Shown piece after piece: positions 55,440 through 63,518 of a DNA stretch of 64,000 nt. Each line of letters starts with the position of its first letter. The stretch's first letter is position 1. Made by a program: the position numbers and the translations under genes. The notes under the pieces were generated by a model. That model saw only the letters and a program-made list of their open reading frames with translations, had not been told where the DNA came from and did not search any database. Origin of the DNA: Neisseriaceae bacterium TC5R-5 (GTDB lineage: Bacteria; Pseudomonadota; Gammaproteobacteria; Burkholderiales; Chromobacteriaceae); contig JACCFC020000005.1 in assembly GCA_020830965.2 (NCBI GenBank), positions 1-64,000 on the forward strand, given 5' to 3'.

Positions 55440-56648
55440 ATGAATAAAATTAAGCTCTATTGCTGGATCAGCTGCTTATGCGCAGCTACCTCAGTCGCTC
55501 ACGCGGAACAAGCCGTGCCACAGCAGGCGGCAACAGACATCGCCAGTGATGGGAAATGGCATTTTGGCGGTGCCATCCGCCTGCGCTATGACCAGGTCTA
55601 CTCGCCACAACCCGCCACCAGTCGACTCGGTATTGATACCATTCGGGCCGATGTCGATTACAACTCCTCCACCTGGTTCGGGGCGGCACAGTACCGCTTT
55701 TACGGTCATTTTTATCCCTACCACTATACTGATGACTTCGGACGTATCAACTTCCCGGCATTTGCCTGGGCCGGTTATAAAATATCGCCCGAATCCAGCA
55801 TTATTGGCGGCATCAACCAAATTCCCTTTGGCCTGTTGCCCTATGTCAGCTCAACCTTTTATCAAACCCTGGCCAACCCGGCCGGACTAGAAGATGTCCA
55901 CAACCTGGGCCTGAAATACGAATACAAAAAAGACAATCTTGATGTTCACCTAGCTTTTTATCCGCGTGATGGTGGCAACTGGACCGGCACCTCAAAAGAT
56001 GCCAACCGCTACTCGGTTAATGTGGTCAATGCCGACAACTATATGGGCAATAGCGGAACCAATAATCAGGAACGCAATCAGTGGGTAGCACGTCTCGCTT
56101 ATGCCTTTGGTGACACTAAAGACAACCGTACCGAATTAGGCATCTCCACGCTCTACTCCACGCTGGAGAATCAGGATACCCACCAAAACGGAACGCGCCG
56201 CGCTCATTCCATCCATTATTCGGGACAATACGATAAGGTCGGCGTTCTGGCGCAGTGGACACGGCAAGACATGTCGCCACGTAACCCAGTGAGCACCGGT
56301 AACGATGTGGTCACCTTTGGCGCTTTTGATGGCTCCTACAATGTGGCGGCAAAAGGCAATTTCTACTCAGCTGAGCTTAACTACGCAATACCGTGGGCAA
56401 ACAGCTGGATCAAGGATATTAAGCCCTACCTCAACTACAGTGCTTACCATAAGGACAAAAGCGGTTTTAAGACCTCCCAGCGTATACTGGCCGGCGTGCA
56501 ATTCGCCAACGGGCCTATCTATAGCTATATCGAACTGCGTCGGGGACGCAATGACCCTTTCACCGGCGACTACACTACCGGCCTAGCTGAAGGTGGTAGC
56601 GATCAATGGAAAAAAACCCTCTACATCAATATCGGTTATTACTTCTAA
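55440..56648 (+). CDS. Outer-membrane porin-like beta-barrel protein
   Basis: A 402-residue protein with a signal peptide (about 1-22, cleavage at AHA|EQ) and a barrel of alternating aromatic strands: GKWHFGGAIRLRYDQVYSPQ, WFGAAQYRFYGHFYPYHYTD, LDVHLAFYPRD, and YINIGYYF at the end. The terminal Phe is the BAM recognition signal. It resembles porins annotated for carbohydrate or organic-acid uptake. It ends facing dctA, which imports C4-dicarboxylates, so a role as the outer-membrane entry for the same acids is a reasonable guess but is not shown by the sequence. Confidence 0.85.
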   Translation: MNKIKLYCWISCLCAATSVAHAEQAVPQQAATDIASDGKWHFGGAIRLRYDQVYSPQPATSRLGIDTIRADVDYNSSTWFGAAQYRFYGHFYPYHYTDDFGRINFPAFAWAGYKISPESSIIGGINQIPFGLLPYVSSTFYQTLANPAGLEDVHNLGLKYEYKKDNLDVHLAFYPRDGGNWTGTSKDANRYSVNVVNADNYMGNSGTNNQERNQWVARLAYAFGDTKDNRTELGISTLYSTLENQDTHQNGTRRAHSIHYSGQYDKVGVLAQWTRQDMSPRNPVSTGNDVVTFGAFDGSYNVAAKGNFYSAELNYAIPWANSWIKDIKPYLNYSAYHKDKSGFKTSQRILAGVQFANGPIYSYIELRRGRNDPFTGDYTTGLAEGGSDQWKKTLYINIGYYF

Positions 56649-56697
56649 CGTCATGACTCACGCCTGTACGCGTTTGTAGACCCATCATCCCAGCAGA

Positions 56698-56726
56698 TAA
56701 AAACGGGAGCCATGTGCTCCCGTTCG
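56698..56726 (-). terminator. Rho-independent terminator of dctA
   Basis: AACGGGAG (56703-56710) pairs with CTCCCGTT (56718-56725). On the minus strand TTTTTATC follows. It lies 12 bp past the dctA stop, between the convergent porin and dctA genes. Confidence 0.85.
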
Positions 56727-56737
56727 TCTGTCTCGCA

Positions 56738-58066
56738 TCACCCCGCTTGACTAGCTGTCGCCTGTTCGGCCAATGGCAGCTTTCCGGGCACATACTCGTA
56801 GCCTTGTTCACGCCGTAGCACTTGACGAGCCCGCACAAGATCAAGATCCTTCTCCCAGCGTGCGATAACGACGGTAGCCACACAATTTCCTATCAAATTG
56901 GTTAAGGCCCGTGCAATACCCATAAACCAGTCCACCGATAACACTAATACTAGGCCGATCACCGGAATAGCGGGAATAGCCGACAAGGTCGCCGCCAGAA
57001 TCACCAAAGCGGAACCGGGAATGCCATGGGCACCTTTGGACGTAATCAGCGAAACCCCCAGAATAGTGAGCAGATCAATCATTGATAAGGGCGTATTGGT
57101 GGCATGCGCGATAAACACAGCAGCCAGCGTAAGGTAAATAGAAAAGCCATCCAGATTAAACGAATAGCCCGTTGGAATCACCAAACCTACCGTGGAGTTG
57201 CTGATGCCCAAGTGCTCCAGCTTGCGCATCACTTGCGGCAACACCGCGTCAGAGGATGCGGTTCCCACCACAATAGAAAGCTCATCTTTGAAATAGCGCA
57301 ACAAGGTAAAAATATTCAGACCCACCACTCGTAGAATCGTCCCCAATATCAAGGCGACGAACAAACCACAGGTAAAGTAGAACATCAACACTAGGCCTCC
57401 CAATTGCTTTAACGAAGCCAGGCCATAACTGGCGGTCGTGAAGGCAATCGCCCCAAACACCCCCAAGGGCGCCAATTGCACCAACAGACCAATCAGCTTG
57501 AAAAATACCTGCCCGGCCTCATTCACCAACGTAATCACGCCGCTGGCCGAATGGCGCACCATACTCAGCGCACAACCAAACAAAATGGCAAATAACAACA
57601 CCTGCAAAATATCCCCGGAAGCAAAGGCCCCGACAACGGTGCTGGGAATCAGGTTCATCAGAAAAGACACCATGCTGTTGTTTTGCAGAGCATGGGCACG
57701 ATCAACATAACTACTCAAGGCCGCGCTATCCAGCTTGCTGACATTAACATTCATCCCTTCACCAAAACTACCGTGCAAAGCCAGCAATAAGCCCAGAGCC
57801 AAGGCGAGTGTCGTCACTATTTCAAAATAGATCACCGCCTTTAGGCCCACGCGACCCACTTTTTTCAAATCACCTGCACCGGCAATACCACTGACCACCA
57901 CACAGAAAACAATCGGGGCAATCAGCATTTTAATTAATTTGATAAAGCCATCACCCAAAGGTTTCAGATGCACCGCCTGCTCCGGCCACAACCACCCGAC
58001 AGCAACCCCAAGAATGAGCCCGATCATGACTCGCGCAAATAAAGACCGCTTAATCAGTTGCCACAT
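56738..58066 (-). CDS. dctA: C4-dicarboxylate:cation symporter DctA
   Basis: A 442-residue DAACS-family transporter with eight helices and two re-entrant loops. Diagnostic segments are KMLIAPIVFCVVVSGIAGAG, GTASSDAVLPQVMRKLEHLG (substrate/Na site), PTGYSFNLDGFSIYLTLAAV (the NLDG motif) and TSKGAHGIPGSALVILAATL. It imports succinate, fumarate and malate, and often aspartate. The ATG at 58066 with GGAGAGG upstream is chosen over a frame seven codons longer. No dctBD-type two-component system is adjacent. Terminator directly downstream. Confidence 0.95.
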   Translation of the reverse strand: MWQLIKRSLFARVMIGLILGVAVGWLWPEQAVHLKPLGDGFIKLIKMLIAPIVFCVVVSGIAGAGDLKKVGRVGLKAVIYFEIVTTLALALGLLLALHGSFGEGMNVNVSKLDSAALSSYVDRAHALQNNSMVSFLMNLIPSTVVGAFASGDILQVLLFAILFGCALSMVRHSASGVITLVNEAGQVFFKLIGLLVQLAPLGVFGAIAFTTASYGLASLKQLGGLVLMFYFTCGLFVALILGTILRVVGLNIFTLLRYFKDELSIVVGTASSDAVLPQVMRKLEHLGISNSTVGLVIPTGYSFNLDGFSIYLTLAAVFIAHATNTPLSMIDLLTILGVSLITSKGAHGIPGSALVILAATLSAIPAIPVIGLVLVLSVDWFMGIARALTNLIGNCVATVVIARWEKDLDLVRARQVLRREQGYEYVPGKLPLAEQATASQAG

Positions 58067-58302
58067 GACCTCTCCTTTGTATGTCAATTTGGCCTGATGG
58101 CAAAAAACTAACGCCCACTCAGTGGCAAATAATTTTTATGGCCTGGCTGGCTCAGGCTCCATCAGCGCTTTAGTTTTAACCAGACAATCAAACAACACAC
58201 TGGCGACAGAATATCAATCGCCACAATCCAACAGCGATCCTGCCAGCCTTTTTTGACGTGAATCAAGCAATATTTGATAAGACTGGAACCATGGAGGATA
58301 CA

Positions 58303-58446
58303 ATGACAATAAGCTTAAAGAAAAGGCGCCCGCTCTTAGAGCCGCTAACAAAACCTCGCAGAGCAGCTGAGCCAAGGCGTGCCGACGCAGACAGGACAAG
58401 AAGTAGTACGGCAAAGAGGCGCAACGCTGAATCAGGCGTTTGTTAG
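58303..58446 (+). pseudogene. Short frame with a strong ribosome site running into a MITE
   Basis: GGAGG (58293-58297) stands five bases before an ATG at 58303 that opens MTISLKKRRPLLEPLTKP. Only the first 11 codons lie outside MITE copy C; the rest is translated from the MITE itself and ends at a TGA near its right end. The MITE seems to have landed near the start of a gene whose remainder is gone, leaving a 47-residue arginine-rich product. It could also be a chance frame. Confidence 0.4.
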
Positions 58447-58455
58447 CGGCTCTAA
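58336..58455. repeat. MITE copy C (complete, about 120 bp)
   Basis: Terminal inverted repeats TTAGAGCCGCTAACAAAAC (58336-58354) and GTTTGTTAGCGGCTCTAA (58438-58455) enclose a GC-rich interior with GAGCCAAGG, GCCGACGCAGACAG and GAGGCGCAA. No coding capacity for a transposase. The repeats are the same as those of the decayed IS at 49806, so that IS family probably mobilised it. TTA and TAA at the borders fit the target duplication. Confidence 0.8.
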
Positions 58456-58465
58456 GGCCTAGTGC

Positions 58466-58777
58466 CTATTCAGCATGCTGTTCGTAACTGGCGATAATCA
58501 CCATCTTACCGACGGCCGTATCGAAATGATGCTTTTTGACTTCCAAATAAGCAGGGTCGGCAAAGAAAGCCTGCATCGCCGCGTGATCACGGAAATAGAT
58601 GGTAAAAACGCGGTTAATCTCTTTTTCAGCCTCCGGCAACAAGACCTGCGACACCTTGAAATCATAAGCAAATCCACCCCCATAAGTGGATAAAATGGGG
58701 GACATCAAGGTGCGATAAGTCTGATATCGCGCTTCATCTAGCACATTCAAGCCAACTAACATTTCATATCGCATCAA
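58466..58777 (-). CDS. DUF1330/NIPSNAP-like dimeric alpha-beta barrel protein
   Basis: A 103-residue protein: MRYEMLVGLNVLDEARYQTY, then ILSTYGGGFAYDFKVSQVLL, INRVFTIYFRDHAAMQAFFA and a C-terminal VGKMVIIASYEQ strand. This matches the DUF1330 pattern (YGG core, strand-helix-strand, aromatic-rich), a ferredoxin-like fold that forms dimers. No activity is established for the family. Two consecutive ATGs could start it. It precedes pgpA's end by 31 bp on the same strand and may be in the same transcript, although its role is unrelated. Confidence 0.8.
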   Translation of the reverse strand: MMRYEMLVGLNVLDEARYQTYRTLMSPILSTYGGGFAYDFKVSQVLLPEAEKEINRVFTIYFRDHAAMQAFFADPAYLEVKKHHFDTAVGKMVIIASYEQHAE

Positions 58778-58808
58778 TCATCTCCTAGTGCGGCACAGCA
58801 TTGGGCGA

Positions 58809-59321
58809 TCAGGATAACAAGCGCCATATCATCGTTTGTAGTAATAGTGCAAAACCAGCGGCCCATAAATCGTCCAGCATCACACCCAAGCCACCATGCA
58901 CATGCTGATCAAACCAGCGTATTGGCCAAGGTTTTACAATATCGAACAGGCGAAACAAAGCAAACGCCAGCAACCATGCTAGCGGTGTAGCTGGCGTAAA
59001 AGCCAGCACCAGCAACATAGCCACAATCTCATCCCACACTATACCGCCGTAGTCATCCACCCCAAGCGCTGTACCGCTAAAGCCACAGATCCAGATACCG
59101 GCGATAAATAGCGGCACACACAATAGTGCCAAGCCCACGCCTTGCACGCCCAGCGCTTGCAATAAAAAAAACAAGGGGTATGCGGCTAACGTACCCCAGG
59201 TGCCTGGTGCTTTTTTCGCCAGCCCACTACCAAAACCAAATGCTAAGAAATGCAGCGGATGGCTGCACACAAAACGCCAGTTCGGGATCAAACGCAACGG
59301 CTGCTTAGGCGAAGTGGTCAT
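58809..59321 (-). CDS. pgpA: Phosphatidylglycerophosphatase A
   Basis: PgpA removes the phosphate from phosphatidylglycerophosphate to give phosphatidylglycerol in the inner membrane. The 170-residue protein has four hydrophobic segments and the family motifs LAFGFGSGLAKKAPGTWGTL, VDDYGGIVWDEIVAMLL (metal-binding acidic residues), FALFRLFDIVKPWPI and LGVMLDDLWAA. The frame extends 58 codons further upstream inside thiL, but the family-type start MTTSPKQPLRLIPNWRF at 59321 overlaps the end of thiL by only 17 bp. Third gene in nusB-thiL-pgpA order. Confidence 0.95.
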   Translation of the reverse strand: MTTSPKQPLRLIPNWRFVCSHPLHFLAFGFGSGLAKKAPGTWGTLAAYPLFFLLQALGVQGVGLALLCVPLFIAGIWICGFSGTALGVDDYGGIVWDEIVAMLLVLAFTPATPLAWLLAFALFRLFDIVKPWPIRWFDQHVHGGLGVMLDDLWAAGFALLLQTMIWRLLS

Positions 59322-60255
59322 AACCGCTACTCTCCAGATGAATTTCAGTACCATCGTCAGCCAGTAAGCGTACGCCACTATCAGCAACCATCTGCCCGAT
59401 ACGACTGACTCGGCAGCCTGCCCGCAAGCCACATTGCTCAATGGCCTGCCTGACATGGACGGGGGCAGTGAAAACCAGTTCATAATCATCCCCACCTGCA
59501 GCTAGACAGGGCAACCAGCGCCCGCGTTCCGCTTCTACTTCGGGCAAGGAAGGCAGCGCGGCACACCATACCTCAGCCCCTAGCGCCGAGGCGCTCGCGA
59601 TATGGCGCAGATCGGCCAGCAGACCATCAGACACATCCGCTGCGGCATGTGCGACACCCAACAAAGCCTGCCCCAAGGCCAGCCGTGGGCTGGGGTATTC
59701 CAGTTTGCGCCAGGCCGCTTGTTGCAAGCTTGTCGGCAGTGCTGGTAATTGCCCTAAACGGCTGCGCACCGCCATTGCTGCCAGGCCCAAATCCCCACTC
59801 ACCCAGATATCATCCCCTAGTTGTGCAGCATCGCGGCGCAACGCCTTCCCAGTAGGAGTCTCTCCCAAGATGGTGACAGATAAAGTCAGCGGCCCGCAGG
59901 TGGTATCGCCACCAATCAGCGCCACTTTGCAGGAATCGGCCAATTCAAAAAACCCGTCAGCAAAGCCAGCTAACCAGGCTTCGTCCAAACGGGGAAGACT
60001 GGCCGCCAGCAATACCCAACGCGGCACCGCACCCATCGCTGCCATATCAGACAAATTCACCGCCAGCGTCTTATAACCCAAGGCCTTGGCGGCGACATCG
60101 GTAAAAAAATGTCGTCCCTCCACCAGCATATCCGTTGAGATATGCAAATCATGCCCTGGCGAGGGTCGGACAATGGCCGCATCATCCCCAACCCCCAGCA
60201 CAGCCTGAGAACTGGGGCGGGTAAAATAACGCTGAATTAACTCAAATTCGTTCAT
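59305..60255 (-). CDS. thiL: Thiamine-monophosphate kinase
   Basis: ThiL phosphorylates thiamine monophosphate to thiamine diphosphate, the active cofactor. The 316-residue PurM/AIR-synthetase-fold protein has FELIQRYFTRPSSQAVLGVG followed by DDAAIV, the Mg/ATP motif HISTDMLVEGRHF, YKTLAVNLSDMAAMGAVPRW, ALIGGDTTCGPL, AAADVSDGLLADLRHI and LAAGGDDYELVFTAP. An upstream frame starts 11 codons earlier, but MNEFELIQRYF at 60255 is the family start. A terminator just upstream (60281-60306) separates it partly from nusB, so readthrough or its own promoter is needed. Confidence 0.96.
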   Translation of the reverse strand: MNEFELIQRYFTRPSSQAVLGVGDDAAIVRPSPGHDLHISTDMLVEGRHFFTDVAAKALGYKTLAVNLSDMAAMGAVPRWVLLAASLPRLDEAWLAGFADGFFELADSCKVALIGGDTTCGPLTLSVTILGETPTGKALRRDAAQLGDDIWVSGDLGLAAMAVRSRLGQLPALPTSLQQAAWRKLEYPSPRLALGQALLGVAHAAADVSDGLLADLRHIASASALGAEVWCAALPSLPEVEAERGRWLPCLAAGGDDYELVFTAPVHVRQAIEQCGLRAGCRVSRIGQMVADSGVRLLADDGTEIHLESSGYDHFA

Positions 60256-60280
60256 GCTTGCACTCGGTAATGCCACATAC

Positions 60281-60306
60281 AAAAACACCCGCGCTAGCGG
60301 GTGTGA
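60281..60306 (-). terminator. Rho-independent terminator between nusB and thiL
   Basis: ACACCCGC and GCGGGTGT form an 8-bp stem around a CTA/TAG centre, followed on the minus strand by TTTTTG. It lies 18 bp past the nusB stop, so it ends or dampens the rib-nusB transcript before thiL. Confidence 0.8.
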
Positions 60307-60323
60307 TTAAAGCAGAAAGGTAC

Positions 60324-60776
60324 TCACTCAGGACGACGGCGCGATTTCTGCGCCGCCACTTCATCGGCACGCACCTCGGCGGCCAACTTATCCAGAATAC
60401 CGTTCACAAACTTGTGACCATCGGTCCCACCAAAGGTTTTGGCGATTTCGATGGCTTCGTTGATGATCACTGGATAGGGCGTGTCCTGGTGCTGGGTCAA
60501 TTCAAGGGCGCCCATCATGAGAATCGCCCGCTCAATCGGGCTGACCTCTGCGGCCGCCCTTTCATAATAACGCCCTAACTGCTCGGACAGGCTATCAGCA
60601 TGTTTCAGCACACCGTATAAAATATTGCGAAACAATGCTTCATCGGCTTTAGCGAAATATTCATTTTCACGCAGATGCGTTTCAATCAGCGACGCGGAAC
60701 GATCCGGGCTCAATTGCCACTCATAAATACCCTGAATGGCAAACTCACGCGCACGTCGACGGGCAGTTTTCATCAT
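60324..60776 (-). CDS. nusB: Transcription antitermination factor NusB
   Basis: NusB joins NusE (S10) at boxA of rRNA leaders and prevents premature termination. The 150-residue all-helical protein has ARRRAREFAIQGIYEWQLSP at the start, LFRNILYGVLKHADSLSEQL, the signature SPIERAILMMGALELTQH and PYPVIINEAIEIAKTFGGTD with KFVNGILDKLAAEVR. It follows ribH by 77 bp; ribH-nusB is a very widely conserved pair. GGAG precedes the start. Confidence 0.97.
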   Translation of the reverse strand: MMKTARRRAREFAIQGIYEWQLSPDRSASLIETHLRENEYFAKADEALFRNILYGVLKHADSLSEQLGRYYERAAAEVSPIERAILMMGALELTQHQDTPYPVIINEAIEIAKTFGGTDGHKFVNGILDKLAAEVRADEVAAQKSRRRPE

Positions 60777-60853
60777 GACAACTCCTTACCACTACTTTAT
60801 TAAAGAACAGTCGAGCACTTCGTCGGCGCGAAGCGGCTCCAATCACTCTGGCC

Positions 60854-61321
60854 TCAACGACGCAAAGCTTGCTGTAAATTAGCCATTTCCACGGCAGCCT
60901 GTGCCGCCTCCCGCCCCTTCTCCTCCATGCGTACCTCGGCCTGCTCATCGGTTTCCGTGGTTAGAATGGCATTCGCTACCGGCACATCAAAATCCAGGCC
61001 CACTCGACTCACTCCGGCACCAGACTCATTGGCCACCAACTCGAAATGATAGGTTTCACCACGAATCACCGCCCCCAATGCGATCAGCGCATTAAAACGC
61101 GAGCTTCTAGCCATGGTTTGCAGCATTAGCGGCACTTCCAGCGCACCCGGCACCGTTGCCAATGTAATATCCTGAGCGGCTACGCCTAGGTTCACCAGTT
61201 CAGCCAAGCAAGCATCACGTAGGCCTTGGCATACCGGTGTGTTAAAACGGGCCATAACCACACCGATTTTCAAGCCCTGACCGGACAAATTAGGTTCGAT
61301 AACCGAGACTGCGTTTAGCAT
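60854..61321 (-). CDS. ribH: 6,7-dimethyl-8-ribityllumazine synthase
   Basis: RibH joins 5-amino-6-ribitylaminouracil and 3,4-dihydroxy-2-butanone-4-phosphate to give lumazine, the penultimate riboflavin step; it forms capsid-like particles. The 155-residue protein has [58 protein letters not shown] and [17 protein letters not shown]. Two ATGs compete. GAGG directly abuts the one at 61327 but stands six bases before the one at 61321, which is therefore chosen. It lies between ribBX and nusB. Confidence 0.96.
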   Translation of the reverse strand: MLNAVSVIEPNLSGQGLKIGVVMARFNTPVCQGLRDACLAELVNLGVAAQDITLATVPGALEVPLMLQTMARSSRFNALIALGAVIRGETYHFELVANESGAGVSRVGLDFDVPVANAILTTETDEQAEVRMEEKGREAAQAAVEMANLQQALRR

Positions 61322-61404
61322 AATCATCCTCGTAGCGTACGGCAGAAAAGCGGCGATTCTATCCGAAACCGCCCGGCTTCACCATCGCACAGCCGTTTAG
61401 TCTT

Positions 61405-62505
61405 TTAAGTACGCGGAAAAGCCTGTGGCTGACAAAAGTCGGTCACTTCCAGCTCAAACCCCGTCATTGACGGCAGATTAACAGGGGCAGACATCAGCTT
61501 CATTTTGCCCACGCCCAAGGCCTTGAGCATCTGCGCACCCACACCAAAAGTTTTGCTATCCCACTTCTGCTTTTGCTGCTCTACACCTAAAGCACGCTGT
61601 GCCAGCACTTCGCCAGTCTCATCGCGATACAGCAAGATCACCACCCCACAGCCCTGCTTTTCAATCATCTCCAGTGCATGCGGTAAGCTCCAGGAATGGC
61701 TGCTACAGAGCGGGGCCAATATATCAATGACCGACAAAGGCTCATGCACACGCACCAGCACTTCTTTACTCGCCTCAATCTGTCCTTTTACTAGCGCCAG
61801 ATGCGTAGCCTGGGTTGTGATGTCACGAAACACGTGCAGCTCAAACGAACCAAATGGCGTCTCTACCGGCCGCTGCCCTTGTTTTTCTACCAAAGACTCA
61901 GTACGGCTACGATATTGGATCAAATCGGCAATCGTCCCTACTTTCAGGCCGTGCACCTGCGCAAACTCCAGCAACTCGGGCAAACGCGCCATTGAGCCAT
62001 CGTCGTTCATGATTTCACAAATGACACCAGCGGCCTCCAAACCTGCCAACATGGATAGATCACAAGCTGCCTCAGTATGTCCGGCACGAATCAGTACGCC
62101 ACCATTTTGTGCCTTCAACGGAAAAATATGACCCGGCTGTATCAGATCACTAGGCTTGGCCAAACGCGCTACGGCGGCCTGGATCGTACGCGCACGATCC
62201 GCCGCAGAAATACCTGTCGTCACCCCCTCGGCCGCCTCAATCGAAACAGTAAAATTCGTGCTATAAGGGCTGCCGTTATTACTAACCATCAAAGGCAGCT
62301 GCAGCTGCTGGCAGCGCTCTTCAGTCAATGTCAGACAGATCAGCCCACGGCCATGCTTGGCCATAAAATTAATCGCTTCCGTCGTCACAAACTCGGCGGC
62401 CATTACTAGATCGCCCTCATTTTCACGATCCTCGGCGTCTACTAGCACAACCATTTTCCCGGCTTTAATGTCGGCGACAATGTCCTGAATTGGGGAGATA
62501 ACCAT
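61405..62505 (-). CDS. ribBX: 3,4-dihydroxy-2-butanone-4-phosphate synthase with degenerate GTP cyclohydrolase II domain (RibBX type)
   Basis: The N-terminal domain (about 1-205) is an intact Rib[21 protein letters not shown] gives the acidic Mg site and [17 protein letters not shown] the His/Glu pair. It makes the four-carbon butanone phosphate from ribulose-5-phosphate. The C-terminal domain (about 206-366) has the shape of GTP cyclohydrolase II, but the zinc-binding GDVFGSxRCDCG block is absent; the corresponding part reads [15 protein letters not shown] and continues without cysteines. It therefore cannot be a normal RibA. This is the RibBX architecture known in proteobacteria; an active RibA must be encoded elsewhere. 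Confidence 0.92.
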   Translation of the reverse strand: MVISPIQDIVADIKAGKMVVLVDAEDRENEGDLVMAAEFVTTEAINFMAKHGRGLICLTLTEERCQQLQLPLMVSNNGSPYSTNFTVSIEAAEGVTTGISAADRARTIQAAVARLAKPSDLIQPGHIFPLKAQNGGVLIRAGHTEAACDLSMLAGLEAAGVICEIMNDDGSMARLPELLEFAQVHGLKVGTIADLIQYRSRTESLVEKQGQRPVETPFGSFELHVFRDITTQATHLALVKGQIEASKEVLVRVHEPLSVIDILAPLCSSHSWSLPHALEMIEKQGCGVVILLYRDETGEVLAQRALGVEQQKQKWDSKTFGVGAQMLKALGVGKMKLMSAPVNLPSMTGFELEVTDFCQPQAFPRT

Positions 62506-62534
62506 CTACTCACATCCTTTATTGAATTTACAAG

Positions 62535-63167
62535 CTAGCCCTGGGGCAGCCTCTCGCTATCATTACGCTGCGCGAGCACGCGCTCTACTGTTTCAACAAT
62601 AGCTTGAGTCTGGGGGTCAATTTCGATATTGATCAAATCGCCCGTCTGACGCGATTTAATCATAGTGCGCTCTAGGGTTTCTGGAATCAGATGCACACAA
62701 AAACGATTGTCCAGCACCTCACCTACAGTCAGGCTAATACCATCAATGCCGATATAGCCTTTTTTGAAAATAAATTTCATATAGTCAGCGGCTACTTCGA
62801 ACCAAATGGTGCGATTATTCGGCAAATCAAGTACCTGCTGTACAGTGGCCAGGGTGATAATGTGGCCCGACATTAAATGCCCGCCAATATCGTCACCAAA
62901 ATGTGCTGCTCGTTCGACATTGACGTAATCGCCAAGCGCCAGACCACCTAAGTTGGTGACCCGTAAGGTTTCCCGCATCAGATCAAACGACACCAAATCG
63001 CCATTAATCTGTGTCACGGTCAGACAACAACCATTATGCGCAACAGATGCTCCTAGCTGTAAGCCCGGCAGTAAAACAGCTGGCAGACGTACAATATGCG
63101 TACGAAAATCCTGCTTGTCTGTAATAGCAACCAACTCTGCAACTCCCTGCACAATGCCGGTAAACAT
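62535..63167 (-). CDS. ribE: Riboflavin synthase
   Basis: Riboflavin synthase dismutates two lumazines to riboflavin. The 210-residue protein has the expected two lumazine-binding halves. The first starts MFTGIVQGVAEL and contains ASVAHNGCCLTVTQING, then GGHLMSGHI. The second contains FKKGYIGIDGISLTVGEVLD and the C-terminal helix QAIVETVERVLAQR. First gene of ribE-ribBX-ribH-nusB on the minus strand. No FMN riboswitch signature was seen in its upstream 350 bp. Confidence 0.95.
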   Translation of the reverse strand: MFTGIVQGVAELVAITDKQDFRTHIVRLPAVLLPGLQLGASVAHNGCCLTVTQINGDLVSFDLMRETLRVTNLGGLALGDYVNVERAAHFGDDIGGHLMSGHIITLATVQQVLDLPNNRTIWFEVAADYMKFIFKKGYIGIDGISLTVGEVLDNRFCVHLIPETLERTMIKSRQTGDLINIEIDPQTQAIVETVERVLAQRNDSERLPQG

Positions 63168-63518
63168 AATAATTTTCCTTTATGCATCACCTACAACCAG
63201 ATATTTAATGTTTTTTTGAATTTCGTACCGTTAGCACTGCCACAAAGTACTAACCGCAAACAAATTATACACATGCAAGCTCAATCTCAAGCAAGCAGAT
63301 CACTAAAAATTAATTATATTTTAATTAGTAATATATGTAACAAGCCTATTGACAAAAACATGAGCATAGCCAAAAAAGCCAGCTTGTATTACCATTCCCT
63401 GCTTATTTACACTTAACGATATTTTCAAAAATTTGATGATTATTTATTAACATAATCTCAACAAAAACCAATATATTTACCATTAGCAATTTCAAAATAC
63501 CAAATGAGGTATCTCGTA
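63168..63518. other. AT-rich divergent intergenic region
   Basis: No gene or structured element is convincing here. It must carry the promoters for ribE (minus) and the right-edge gene (plus). The conserved blocks of the FMN (RFN) riboswitch are not present. Confidence 0.4.

Noticed and set aside
63168-63518. FMN riboswitch upstream of the riboflavin genes
   Set aside because: The conserved RFN blocks were looked for on the minus strand and not found.
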